Shown: piece after piece, positions 26,501 to 34,247 of the stretch
Layout: each line of letters opens with the position of its first letter
How positions within the stretch are numbered: the first letter of the stretch is position 1
Source of the DNA: an uncultured Bacteroidota bacterium
GTDB taxonomy: Bacteria; Bacteroidota; Bacteroidia; Flavobacteriales_D; Crocinitomicaceae
Direction of reading: 5' to 3'
NCBI GenBank assembly: GCA_937899625.1
Contig: CALCCB010000075.1
Coordinates: 20,485 to 84,484 of the forward strand
Length of the DNA: 64,000 nucleotides
Notes under the pieces: model-generated
Databases searched by the model: none
Seen by the model: only the letters and a program-made list of their open reading frames with translations
What the model was told of the DNA's origin: nothing
Position numbers and translations under genes: made by a program

Positions 26501-26706
26501 TTATTCTATTCAGCGATGGGTTTGCTGATCAATTTGGAGGGCCAAATGGGAAAAAATACAAGTACACTAAGATGAAGGCTTTCCTTGTGGAACATTCCAA
26601 TGAATCACTTCAGGAAATTGGAGAGCAGATGAAATCTGAATTCGAAAACTGGGTGGAAGGCTATGATCAGATCGATGATGTCTGTGTAATGGGTGTCAGG
26701 TATTAA
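23518..26706 (+). CDS. Propeller-Y_Y_Y-SpoIIE (PP2C) membrane phosphatase
   Basis: A 1062-residue membrane signalling protein. A signal peptide (to about residue 32) leads to a periplasmic two-component-regulator propeller of repeats such as DREGNIWVGTNKGISKID and FDDRGGSIWLGGPNGLMVY. A Y_Y_Y domain (SFKLDGQDEEWTSW, LKEGTYTLHIKARN) follows, then one helix (TIWAYIIYILIGIVLYYFSV), a coiled coil and a cytoplasmic SpoIIE-type PP2C phosphatase with GDFYWV, DCTGHGVPGAFVS, GMDIALC and LFSDGFADQ. The metal-binding Asp residues are in place. These proteins dephosphorylate anti-sigma antagonists or similar partners; none is encoded nearby. The ligand read by the propeller is unknown. Confidence 0.9.
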   Translation: MKQGGMITKAISTVLFMCLFCVISFAQNNRQLGSLNIRNYPSTEYNGQTQIFSIAQDQNGIMYFGNKTGVLLYDGRKWETIKVLNEKNDSYEVNALAASPEGIIYVGARGDLGYLESDASGKAHFVSIATQLDKGTDLKNPRTIKVTNDGVFFYYGDIIYQYKNKKLKAWKSPENDAYYGMFYADGKIYAARSATGLYSLESGDFKPAPNGGKYNLDEKIYSILNFDNGTYLQTTEGNITNISDPFYPETLVLENIKPAYNAINVYDKYFSSGSFSDGLLVYDRNFRLIYRIDIGTGLIDNNINCQYLDREGNIWVGTNKGISKIDIISPVSRFGINFGMTSGVEGICAFKGIKYFATLSGVYYLNDQQGDHAERIKKVNGLNIDCYGIKTVAFGRDTVLLVAANNGVWMLREKFGTLTLVSKCGPYNFAQSPKDPNLVFVANYDGLSSIRWNGAGFTDEGYINGFSEDIFNINVQADGTLWLGTIASGIIKAHVSTVKTKGRLSTIGNGKDGAHYITLIDGVPHAGNDNGLFEIRGNQLIPSNIYTFPKKGSVHRLLKDASGRLWAILVHDNTHYEIGFFENNAQHSWNSIDFVRFSTDIVHGLFDDRGGSIWLGGPNGLMVYNPEIKKDYDPGFSCFLRQLTWSDSVLYSGMRFSKDQKIKFPELPYSSKEISFEAAATTFYDEEGTEFSFKLDGQDEEWTSWSTNNKKSYTNLKEGTYTLHIKARNIYGFESEIATYTFTILPPWYRTIWAYIIYILIGIVLYYFSVKFANRRIRKQKEHLEEVVKERTAEIVEQKIEIEKQKEIVEEKNKDIMDSIRYAKRLQDAILPTSEYISSCFKESFVLFKPKDIVSGDFYWVRKVDHLVYFAVVDCTGHGVPGAFVSIVGNNGLNRAIKEFDLVDPAEILNKLTILVEDAFRQQGYSEVRDGMDIALCCLNTQTGELTYSGANNPIYILSGEDLREIKADKQPIGHFEDRKPFTSHTVQLQPDDTVILFSDGFADQFGGPNGKKYKYTKMKAFLVEHSNESLQEIGEQMKSEFENWVEGYDQIDDVCVMGVRY

Positions 26707-26707
26707 T

Positions 26708-27088
26708 TCACTGTCTATAGTAAACCAACCCCTGAATTTTCATCGTCCAGATTCCATTGGAATTTTGATACGGTTCTTCGTCGATCCGCAAAGGGTAATT
26801 TGAACTACCGATCTTCATTTGTGTTCTTGACGAATTCATGACTGCCTTACCAAATTGAGTACTCACACAATTGCAAAGATCAGTTCCACAGGGAGAACAT
26901 GTGTTTTTAAAACTTCCATCAGCTCCATCAATGATGATCTCACTTCTGACGTTCATGTTCAAAATAGTGTCAAAGATGATATCCGTTTTCCAAACTCCCT
27001 CAAAATCTGAATTGTATTTATAGACAGGCTTGTTGCAGGCAAAGAATAGTCCTGATGCAATGAGGAGCAGAAACAACGTTTTTTTCAT
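26708..27088 (-). CDS. Small lipoprotein, unknown function
   Basis: A 126-residue lipoprotein: KKTLFLLLIASGLFFACNK with a lipobox Cys at position 19 (A before C). The start is the ATG at 27088; the open frame runs 21 codons further but without a signal-like N-terminus. The mature part has a short Cys-rich stretch (NTCSPCGTDLCNCVST) and beta-type strands ending WTMKIQGLVYY, suggesting a small lipocalin-like or jellyroll barrel; no family is recognised. It ends against the phosphatase stop (convergent). A near-match promoter (TTG-N18-TACATTTA on the minus strand) sits just upstream. Confidence 0.7.
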   Translation of the reverse strand: MKKTLFLLLIASGLFFACNKPVYKYNSDFEGVWKTDIIFDTILNMNVRSEIIIDGADGSFKNTCSPCGTDLCNCVSTQFGKAVMNSSRTQMKIGSSNYPLRIDEEPYQNSNGIWTMKIQGLVYYRQ

Positions 27089-27137
27089 CTTGAGATACTT
27101 AGAGTAAATGTATGAAAAAGACAATTGTCTCAAATAA

Positions 27138-27365
27138 AAACCCGAAATCATTCTTTGGATGAGGCGCGAATTAATCGACGGTTCATTGATAATAATTCAA
27201 AAGAAGGGTTTGCCCATTCTCACTGAGTGGAGAATGATCTGGCTAAAGGATAGAAAATTATCTCCTGTGGCTAAAGGTTTTCTGGAGTTCATTCGAGCGG
27301 AGAAAGAACGTATCAAAAAAGACCATTTTGAATGGTATGAAAAAACAAAAGACTCACTTCGATAA
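27138..27365 (+). pseudogene. C-terminal remnant of a LysR-family regulator
   Basis: Open from 27138 (stop TAA just before) with an ATG at 27159 and 68 codons after it. The sequence reads RRELIDGSLIIIQKKGLP, then EWRMIWLKDRKLSPVAKGFL, EFIRAEKERI, which matches the end of the LysR substrate-binding domain (typical form: GLPI-T-W-LIWLK-KKLSPVA-AFL-FI). The helix-turn-helix and most of the effector domain, some 230 residues, are absent; upstream is the divergent lipoprotein gene. A real 68-residue protein is unlikely. The stop codon falls inside the hairpin of the terminator of tRNA-Arg on the other strand. Confidence 0.7.
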
Positions 27366-27374
27366 GTGAGTCTT
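27343..27374 (-). terminator. Terminator of tRNA-Arg
   Basis: An 11-bp perfect inverted repeat (27349-27359 and 27364-27374, loop CGAT). On the minus strand it is followed by TTTGTTTTTTC. It lies 5 bp after the tRNA and also contains the stop codon of the LysR remnant. Confidence 0.8.
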
Positions 27375-27379
27375 GTTTG

Positions 27380-27453
27380 TGACCCCGGAGGGATTCTAAC
27401 CCCCAACCGCTGGAGCCGAAATCCAGTGCTCTATACAGTTGAGCTACGGAGCC
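27380..27453 (-). tRNA. tRNA-Arg (anticodon TCG)
   Basis: Cloverleaf of 74 nt: acceptor stem GGCTCCG/CGGGGTC (7 bp with two G-U), D arm GCTC/GAGC, anticodon stem CTGGA/TCCAG with loop TTTCGGC, so the anticodon is TCG (27417-27419), reading CGN arginine codons. The T stem is GGGGG/CCCTC, the discriminator is A and CCA is not encoded. Two normally fixed positions differ: D-loop base 19 is T instead of G, and T-loop base 56 is A instead of C (loop TTAGAAT). The change keeps a possible 19-56 pair. Confidence 0.93.
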
Positions 27454-27465
27454 TAATATGGGCGT

Positions 27466-27496
27466 CAAAAATACAAAGGGAAAGTCAGCCATGCAA
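27466..27496 (-). promoter_or_regulatory. Promoter of tRNA-Arg
   Basis: On the minus strand: TTG (27496-27494), 20 bp, TATTTTTG (27473-27466), a full match. The predicted start is about 9 bp before the tRNA 5' end. Confidence 0.75.
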
Positions 27497-27578
27497 ACAG
27501 GCTTCTCATTTAGTTGTAAATTCAAGTACTTTCCAATATTTTTGACATCCCTGCGTTATTTTAATGCAATTCTATTTT

Positions 27579-29891
27579 ATGCGATCGATCTTCTTAATTC
27601 TCCTGATATTCTCTTCTGCGGCATCTGCACAGGTAGGAATGGGACAATGGCGTTTACATGTCCCCAACCGAATAGCAATTGATGTAGACGGAGGGAACGG
27701 GGTCGTTTATTCAGCTTTCACAAATGGTCTTCTTGAATATACGATCGAAGACGATGATAAACGTCTTTGGACAGCAGTAAATGGGCTTTCTGATATATCA
27801 TTAACCGGCCTGCTCTACAGTAGTAACTCGTTATACATTGGTTATGAAAATGGGAATTTCGATAAGCTTAAAGATGGCCGCGTAACTAATATTCCAGCCA
27901 TAAAGCTTGCTCAAATCCAGGGTTCAAAGCGAATCAATAAGATCGTTGCGCACGACGGGTTTATATACCTGGCCACCGGATTTTCAATCGTAAAAATCGA
28001 TCCAAACAAAGATGAGGTTAAAGACACCTATTATCCAACTGGCGGTAATGACGCAATACTCGATATTGATTTTAGAAATGATTCTATTTATGCCCTGAGC
28101 AGCACAAGATTGTATCGGGGGTATCTGAATAACATTGCCTTGAGCGATTCAGCTCAATGGGTGATCGATAGTCGAATCCCTTATGATCTGAATGAGCCAT
28201 ACGCCGAGATCGAAATGGTGGATAATCAATTATACCTACTCTACAAGGTGGCAGGTTATGGGGCGGATTCAGTATTTCGGGTTGATAACTCAAGCTGGCA
28301 ACTTGTAAATCAAGAATCGTTTTCTCTTGAAATCAATTCAATTGATCAGCATGAAGGGGCATTGATGGTGAATTTTGAAGGTGGAATGCTCGCATACAAT
28401 TCTGATCTTTCCTATGCTTTTTCAGCGACCACTTATTCATTCGGTGAATTCCCATCCATTAAAAATTCAATGGTACTTGATGGTTATACCTGGATTGCTG
28501 ACGGTAAGAATGGACTCGTCAGATTCTATAATAACTTTTCAGCGTTAAAGATTCCCTTTGATGGACCTCCAAAAAATGAGTTCTACGGAATGGACTGGCA
28601 CAATGGCAAACTTGCCGTTGCGGGAGGGGGCCTTTCATCCATTGCCCCTACTTTCAGTGGATCAGGAGTTTATGCCTTTGAAGATGAGGTTTGGACCCTT
28701 CATGACCGAGATAATACCTCGGCTTGGAATGGGCAACCGATCTGGGATTTCCTGAGCGTAAGTATCGACCGAGAAAAGGGAGAAAAAATGGCTGTCGGGA
28801 CTTTCTCTGAGGTTCCATTATCCCTCTTTAATGAAAGCGGTCAAGTTACCCAAACATTCACGCCATCAAACTCTCCTTTGGTAACATCAGACCCATCAGG
28901 TACATGGTCATTGGTTTCCAGTGTCAATTATGACGACAAAGGAAATCTATGGGTATTAAATGCTTATTCAGACAAGCCACTGAATGTCTACTCCAAAGAT
29001 GGTCTATGGTACTCATATGATTGCGGTACTGCTGCAAAAAATCGTTTCTCTAAGAAAATGGTGATTGATTATAACGGCAACAAATGGTTTTCTCTGGATA
29101 ATGCAGGAATCTTTGGCTACCATGATGGGGGTACGCTCTCGGACAATTCAGATGACAAGTTCAAAAATCTCAATACCGGACAAACAACAGGAAACCTACC
29201 ATCCAACAGGGTAAATGCTCTTGCTGTTGATTTCGATAACGAGATCTGGATCGGCACAGACAATGGTTTTGCTGTTCTGTATAATTCAGAAGGAGCATTT
29301 GATGCTGGTGCTGGTGAATATAACGCTCAGCGCATCAAGGTAGAATATGAAGGTAACGTTGAATATGTACTGGGTAACACGTCTATCAGTGATATTGAAG
29401 TAGATGGCGGAAATCGCAAATGGATCGGCACCTCCAATTCCGGTATCATCCTTTTATCTCCCGATGGCCTGGAGATCATAGAACAACATACCACGCAAAA
29501 TTCTCCTCTCATCTCAGACAATATTCTTGATCTTCAATTGGATCATTCGACAGGTGAATTGTTCATCGTCACTGACGAAGGATTGATCTCCTATCGCACA
29601 AACGCAACGTATGAAGATCCTGAGTACAGCTCTGTAACTGTCTTCCCTAATCCTGCTCGTCCTGAATTTCAAGGCCCCATAACTATTCAGGGCATCCGAT
29701 ACAATTCGGATGTTAAGATCACCGATATTGCCGGAAATTTGGTCTATAAGACCACTTCGAACGGTGGAACTGCAACTTGGGATGGTAAAACGCTGAATGG
29801 TGATAGAGTTCAAACAGGAGTTTATCTCATCTGGACAGCTGCAAATGACGGTCAGGGCAGAAAAGTAGGCAAAGTACTGGTAATTCATTAA
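27579..29891 (+). CDS. porZ: Type IX secretion system protein PorZ
   Basis: A 770-residue exported protein (signal peptide RSIFLILLIFSSAASA, start taken at the second in-frame ATG). Two propeller domains are made of repeats such as NSLYIGYENGNFDKL, FIYLATGFSIVKID and IWIGTDNGFAVLYN. A T9SS type A domain ends it (VTVFPNPARPEFQGPITI, GVYLIWTAAN). Length and plan match PorZ, which sits at the cell surface with PorU/PorV/PorQ in the attachment complex and supplies lipopolysaccharide to cargo. The position directly before recO (3 bp apart) is the usual Bacteroidota arrangement and supports the name. Confidence 0.85.
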   Translation: MRSIFLILLIFSSAASAQVGMGQWRLHVPNRIAIDVDGGNGVVYSAFTNGLLEYTIEDDDKRLWTAVNGLSDISLTGLLYSSNSLYIGYENGNFDKLKDGRVTNIPAIKLAQIQGSKRINKIVAHDGFIYLATGFSIVKIDPNKDEVKDTYYPTGGNDAILDIDFRNDSIYALSSTRLYRGYLNNIALSDSAQWVIDSRIPYDLNEPYAEIEMVDNQLYLLYKVAGYGADSVFRVDNSSWQLVNQESFSLEINSIDQHEGALMVNFEGGMLAYNSDLSYAFSATTYSFGEFPSIKNSMVLDGYTWIADGKNGLVRFYNNFSALKIPFDGPPKNEFYGMDWHNGKLAVAGGGLSSIAPTFSGSGVYAFEDEVWTLHDRDNTSAWNGQPIWDFLSVSIDREKGEKMAVGTFSEVPLSLFNESGQVTQTFTPSNSPLVTSDPSGTWSLVSSVNYDDKGNLWVLNAYSDKPLNVYSKDGLWYSYDCGTAAKNRFSKKMVIDYNGNKWFSLDNAGIFGYHDGGTLSDNSDDKFKNLNTGQTTGNLPSNRVNALAVDFDNEIWIGTDNGFAVLYNSEGAFDAGAGEYNAQRIKVEYEGNVEYVLGNTSISDIEVDGGNRKWIGTSNSGIILLSPDGLEIIEQHTTQNSPLISDNILDLQLDHSTGELFIVTDEGLISYRTNATYEDPEYSSVTVFPNPARPEFQGPITIQGIRYNSDVKITDIAGNLVYKTTSNGGTATWDGKTLNGDRVQTGVYLIWTAANDGQGRKVGKVLVIH

Positions 29892-29894
29892 TCA

Positions 29895-30581
29895 GTGAAG
29901 CAGACAGACACAGGAATTATCCTGCATAAGATCAATTATTCAGAAAGCAGCTTAATACTAACGCTCTATACCAGAAACAACGGACTTCAGCGCTATATTT
30001 TTCAAGGGGGGAAAAAGAAGCATTCGGCGGTGTTTCCGATGAGTCATGTTGAATTCACCTACTATTCAAGACCTGACAGTGAACTAGGAAAAATGACCGA
30101 GGCTTCCTCAACTGGTATCTCAGTGGAGATCCCGTTTCATCCTTTACGTTCATCAATCGCGTTTTTTTTGGCGGATGTTCTCCGTCAATGCTTAAAGACA
30201 GAACAAAAGGATGTGTCTCTTTTTGAATTTCTTGAAAAAAAGATCGAACTATTAAACCGAGAAGATCAACTGGGTTCTTTTCCTCATGAAACACTCACAC
30301 AGCTCACCCATCATCTTGGACTGATGCCTAATGTGGAACCAGGAGATTACTTTTTATTACAGGAGGGGTCTTTTTCAGAACATCATGCATTCGATCAAAC
30401 TGCCGAAAAAGGAGAGGCCGTTGATGCTTTTCGTATGCTTCTTTTAAATGAAATCCCACAACCATTTCATTCAGTGCAACGCAAGCAAACACTCAATCTT
30501 ATATTGAGATATTACAATCTGCATGTTCCGAATTTTAACGTGGAACGATCCCTAGAAGTACTCAGGGAAATAATGGAATAA
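29895..30581 (+). CDS. recO: DNA repair protein RecO
   Basis: A 228-residue protein with the RecO opening TDTGIILHKINYSESSLILT, an OB fold (LYTRNNGLQRYIFQGGKKK) and a helical C-terminal domain. RecO loads RecA on SSB-covered DNA together with RecR. The start codon is GTG, chosen because no ATG is available before the conserved opening. It is typical Bacteroidota RecO without the zinc-finger cysteines. Coupled to porZ by a 3-bp gap. A bidirectional terminator begins at its last codon. Confidence 0.93.
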   Translation: MKQTDTGIILHKINYSESSLILTLYTRNNGLQRYIFQGGKKKHSAVFPMSHVEFTYYSRPDSELGKMTEASSTGISVEIPFHPLRSSIAFFLADVLRQCLKTEQKDVSLFEFLEKKIELLNREDQLGSFPHETLTQLTHHLGLMPNVEPGDYFLLQEGSFSEHHAFDQTAEKGEAVDAFRMLLLNEIPQPFHSVQRKQTLNLILRYYNLHVPNFNVERSLEVLREIME

Positions 30582-30607
30582 AAAAGTCACCATTCCAGTG
30601 ACTTTTT
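30581..30607. terminator. Bidirectional terminator between recO and the peptide-binding lipoprotein
   Basis: A 10-bp perfect stem AAAAAGTCAC/GTGACTTTTT with a 7-base loop (30591-30597). It ends recO on the plus strand, and the peptide-binding gene (minus) 39 bp away. Confidence 0.87.
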
Positions 30608-30645
30608 ACTAATGCAAGTAGAGAGTTAAACGTTATACTTTGGCC

Positions 30646-32358
30646 TTAATTATTCTTTGGCTCCTTTATAAAGATAGAAGAAAAATCCAGATTCTCCATA
30701 GAATTCGTTTTAAAATCACGAACTCTCGCATTAACCATCAGGATAAAATCATCCGTCATGATCGGCATCACGGCTGCTTCATCAATGATCATCTGATCAC
30801 ATTTAACCATTAATTTATTTCTTTTCTCTAGGTCCGTTTCCATCATTGCTTTTCTAAACAATGCGTCGTACGCTGTATTTCTGAACCTGAAGGAATTCAC
30901 TGTCATGCTGTTTTCCTTAATGTTTCCACTATAGAACAAGCTCAGGAAGTTTTCTGCATCCGGATAATCCGCTACCCAACCTGATCTCCAGATCTTCGCC
31001 TTTCCTTTGTTGATTGCATCATCGCGTTCATTGATCGTACACAGTTTGATCTTCAAGTCAATGCTTAATTCCTTCTTGATCTGATCAGCTACTCCCTGAC
31101 ACATTTTATGCGTCGATGATCCCTCGATCGCGTTAACATAAAAATCCAATGCAGGAAAGCCCTTTCCATTTGGAAAACCTGCCTTCGCCAGAAACGCTCT
31201 AGCTTGGTCAGCATCTGTTTTGAATCCTTTCACATCCTCGTAAGGGAAATTATCCATCTTTGGTACAAAACCATGTTTCGTTGCCCAACCTTCACCCAAC
31301 AAATATTGATCAACGATCACATCTCTGTTTACAGCCAGGTTAAATGCTTTTCGAACAAAAGGATTACTGAACTCTTCACTTTCACATGCGAAAGCCACAT
31401 AGTTGATGTTCATTGAAGACTCAGACTCAACCTTATGCTTAATGTTTTTACCTGCTTGAGCTTCTTGTAAAGTTCCAAACACATTCTCGATCTCTTCAAC
31501 AGGAATTTCCAATACAATATCTACTCCTTTGTTTCTGAATGCCAAAAGCTCATCCTTCTTCTTTTTGGTGTAGGACATTGTGATCTTATCAAGGAATGGA
31601 AGTTGGTTACCCAACTCATCCTTTCTCCAGTAACCAGGATTTCGTTTTAGGGTAATTCCATTGGCTGACATCTCGTCCAGCATAAATGGTCCTGTACCTA
31701 CAGGATGCGTCCCGATCTCTTTACCATACTTCTCATAAGCCTCGCGAGGGAAGATTCCAAGATTTGTATGTGTTAGAATCTTATCAAACCCAACAAATGC
31801 GTCTTTTAATTTGATCTCCACTTCATTTCCGTTCACCTTAATGCCCGAAACACCTGTTTTTGGAAGAGATGTTTTTGAACGATTATTGAAATCAGCAGCT
31901 CCTTCAATTCTGTCCACCAGCAAATAGCTCATCTGATTGAACTTCAATCCTGAACATGCCATTTCGAGTACGAATTTCACATCCTCGGCGGTAACCTCTC
32001 GAGTTCCGTTCGGAAAACAATCATCTTCATGAAACTTAACTCCCTTTCTGATCTTAAATTTAAACGTCTTAGCATCCTCACTAACAGAATACGATTCCGC
32101 TATTGATGGAACGACATTCATGGTTTCAATGTCAATCTTCAAAAGCGGTTCATAGATCTGGCAATTGATCCGTTGAGAATAAAGATCCACTTTTTCCATG
32201 GGGAAAAGGCTTTCTACCTTTTCGGAGGACATGAACTTGAATTCACCTCCATACATTTTTCCCCCAATTGCTTCCTTTTGTTGTTGTTCTTTCGAGCCGC
32301 CACAAGAAATTAGTACGGTTGTCAGGAAAGAAAGCGCCAAAAGTGAATGGAATTTCAT
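30646..32358 (-). CDS. ABC transporter peptide/nickel-type substrate-binding lipoprotein
   Basis: A 570-residue lipoprotein (KFHSLLALSFLTTVLISCGG, lipobox Cys19) of the SBP family 5 (OppA/DppA). Typical segments: MNVVPSIAESYSVSEDAKTF near residue 80, KFKIRKGVKFHEDD, GTGPFMLDEMSANG, LKRNPGYWRKDELG and a C-terminal DYPDAENFLSLFY. It binds oligopeptides or similar ligands in the periplasm for an inner-membrane ABC importer. The permease and ATPase genes are not in the window, so it is an orphan here. A -7 promoter box lies 22 bp before the ATG. Confidence 0.9.
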   Translation of the reverse strand: MKFHSLLALSFLTTVLISCGGSKEQQQKEAIGGKMYGGEFKFMSSEKVESLFPMEKVDLYSQRINCQIYEPLLKIDIETMNVVPSIAESYSVSEDAKTFKFKIRKGVKFHEDDCFPNGTREVTAEDVKFVLEMACSGLKFNQMSYLLVDRIEGAADFNNRSKTSLPKTGVSGIKVNGNEVEIKLKDAFVGFDKILTHTNLGIFPREAYEKYGKEIGTHPVGTGPFMLDEMSANGITLKRNPGYWRKDELGNQLPFLDKITMSYTKKKKDELLAFRNKGVDIVLEIPVEEIENVFGTLQEAQAGKNIKHKVESESSMNINYVAFACESEEFSNPFVRKAFNLAVNRDVIVDQYLLGEGWATKHGFVPKMDNFPYEDVKGFKTDADQARAFLAKAGFPNGKGFPALDFYVNAIEGSSTHKMCQGVADQIKKELSIDLKIKLCTINERDDAINKGKAKIWRSGWVADYPDAENFLSLFYSGNIKENSMTVNSFRFRNTAYDALFRKAMMETDLEKRNKLMVKCDQMIIDEAAVMPIMTDDFILMVNARVRDFKTNSMENLDFSSIFIKEPKNN

Positions 32359-32379
32359 GATCTTTTAATTTAGTATTAA

Positions 32380-32387
32380 CAAATATA
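32380..32387 (-). promoter_or_regulatory. Promoter -7 box of the peptide-binding lipoprotein gene
   Basis: TATATTTG on the minus strand (TAnnTTTG). The predicted start is about 17 bp before the ATG. It sits just after the trpS stop, so the two genes need not share a transcript. Confidence 0.55.
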
Positions 32388-32400
32388 TCAAAATAGAGTA

Positions 32401-33369
32401 TCAATAACCGACTTTCGTCCTAACCCTTTTCAACACATCTTGAGCAACTTTACGAGCTCTTTCTGCGCCAAGGCTGAGTTGTGCATCGATCTCATGTTTG
32501 TTTTGCATCAGGTGTACGTACATTTTTCGATTTGGTTCGAATTTTTCAAGGATCAATTCATACAATGCGTTTTTTGCATGACCATAACCAAATCCTCCTG
32601 CCAGATATTTGGATCTCATTTCCTCCTGCTGCTCAATCGATGCCAATAACCTATACAATGCAAACACATGACAAGTATCAGGGTCTTTTGGGTCTTCCAG
32701 CTCTTTACTATCTGTTACGATCGAATTGATCTGTTTCTTTAATTGCTTTTCCGGTAAAAAGATATCGATGTAGTTGTTTCTCGATTTACTCATCTTCTCC
32801 CCGTCTGTTCCTGGGATAAGCATAGTATCCTCCTGCACCTTGTCCTGCGGCAGAACAAAAGTCTCTCCCATTTTACTGTTAAAACGAGCGCCTACATCTC
32901 GCGTCATTTCGAGGTGCTGCAACTGATCTTTACCCACCGGGACAACCTCTGCATCGTACAACAAAATATCGGCAGCCATCAGCATTGGGTAGGAGAACAA
33001 TCCACCATTCACATCTTCCAAACGATCTTTTTTGTCTTTGAAAGAATGGGCAAGCTCCATTCTGCTGAACGGAAAGTAGCACAGCAAATACCACATAAGC
33101 TCAGTAACTTCCGGAACATCGCTTTGACGATAAAAAACTGTTTTTGAAGATTCTATACCGAATGAAAGCCAGGTGGCTGCAGTAGAATACGTGTTTTCAC
33201 GCAGCAGATCTCCATCTTTAATCTGTGTCAATGAATGCATATCTGCAATGAAAAGGAAAGACTCGTTCGACGGGTCATTTGCCATTTCGACTGCAGGAAT
33301 GATCGCTCCTAAAATATTCCCTAAGTGCGGGGTTCCTGTACTTTGAATTCCCGTGAGTATTCTCGCCAT
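32401..33369 (-). CDS. trpS: Tryptophanyl-tRNA synthetase
   Basis: A 322-residue class I synthetase, the usual compact bacterial length. The HIGH-type motif is STGTPHLGN (residues 11-19) and the KMSKS loop DGEKMSKSRNN. It also shows MELAHSFKDK, LMAADILLYDAEVVPVGKDQ and the anticodon-side helices at the C-terminus. It charges tRNA-Trp in the cytoplasm. The start ATG is preceded by an A-rich stretch and divergent from plsC. Confidence in the identity is very high. Confidence 0.97.
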   Translation of the reverse strand: MARILTGIQSTGTPHLGNILGAIIPAVEMANDPSNESFLFIADMHSLTQIKDGDLLRENTYSTAATWLSFGIESSKTVFYRQSDVPEVTELMWYLLCYFPFSRMELAHSFKDKKDRLEDVNGGLFSYPMLMAADILLYDAEVVPVGKDQLQHLEMTRDVGARFNSKMGETFVLPQDKVQEDTMLIPGTDGEKMSKSRNNYIDIFLPEKQLKKQINSIVTDSKELEDPKDPDTCHVFALYRLLASIEQQEEMRSKYLAGGFGYGHAKNALYELILEKFEPNRKMYVHLMQNKHEIDAQLSLGAERARKVAQDVLKRVRTKVGY

Positions 33370-33461
33370 ATCTCCTCCATTTTTTCAACGAAAATACTTA
33401 ATTTCGGGCGAAACCTGACACACCACTGTGCCGGACAATGTATATATTTTAAATTTGTTCT

Positions 33462-34223
33462 ATGCAGATCGTGACGGGTGTATTATCACTGTTTTGGAAA
33501 CTATACATCGGTATTGTTTTCACTGGCTTTGCGATTTTACTTTACCCCTTCTTTCTTACCCTTTTATCTCGTCCGCAGTGGAAAAAGAAGAGCTTCAAAC
33601 TGTTCGTTTTCTGGAGCTGGATGATGCGGATCCTCTGTTTTTATCATGTGAAACGAATTGAAGACCATCCACTTCCTGAAGGACCATATGTGATCGTCGC
33701 TAATCATTCAAGCTATCTGGACATTTTCTTCATGCACTCGATCTTACCGGGACATCCTTTCTTATTCCTTGGTAAAGCTGAATTATTGAAATACCCCATT
33801 ATTTCAACGTATTTCAAAGGATTGAACATTCCAGTATACCGAAAGGATCGCTCGAAAGCAGGAAGGTCATTCGTAAAAGCTCGTGAGGCTGTGGCCGAGG
33901 GATGGTCGATCGTAATCTTTCCCGAAGGAGGAATTCCTGACGAGGATAATCCGAGAATGGTACCCTTTAAAGCCGGTGCGTTTAAGTTGGCAAAACAGCT
34001 GGGCTTACCAATTGTCCCGCTAACCTTCACCAACAATTATCACCTCTTTTCTGATCCGACAGATCTCCTTGGTCCCGCGCATCCAGGAATTTCGAGACTT
34101 TATATTCATCCCTTCATCTCAAAAGAAAAGGTAAATGAAATGTTCGACAAGGAGCTTTCACAGCATTGTTTTGAGGTCATCAATGACCCGATATTGAAGG
34201 AACACCCGCATCTTTCAGCATAA
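33462..34223 (+). CDS. plsC: 1-acyl-sn-glycerol-3-phosphate acyltransferase
   Basis: A 253-residue membrane-bound acyltransferase. One N-terminal helix (LYIGIVFTGFAILLYPFFLT) precedes the NHxxxxD box VANHSSYLDIFF, the second motif FLGKAELLKYP and the FPEG box VIFPEGGIPDED, in which the usual TR/S after FPEG is replaced. It transfers the second acyl chain to lysophosphatidic acid in phospholipid synthesis. A TAnnTTTG box (TAAATTTG) ends 4 bp before the ATG, which would leave almost no leader. gatC follows by 24 bp on the same strand. Confidence 0.88.
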   Translation: MQIVTGVLSLFWKLYIGIVFTGFAILLYPFFLTLLSRPQWKKKSFKLFVFWSWMMRILCFYHVKRIEDHPLPEGPYVIVANHSSYLDIFFMHSILPGHPFLFLGKAELLKYPIISTYFKGLNIPVYRKDRSKAGRSFVKAREAVAEGWSIVIFPEGGIPDEDNPRMVPFKAGAFKLAKQLGLPIVPLTFTNNYHLFSDPTDLLGPAHPGISRLYIHPFISKEKVNEMFDKELSQHCFEVINDPILKEHPHLSA

Positions 34224-34247
34224 ACATTTTCTAATTACTTTTGCATC

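Noticed and set aside
27112..27136. Palindrome AGACAATTGTCT upstream of the lipoprotein gene as an operator
   Set aside because: A single 12-bp palindrome overlapping a weak promoter; no second copy or regulator to support it.
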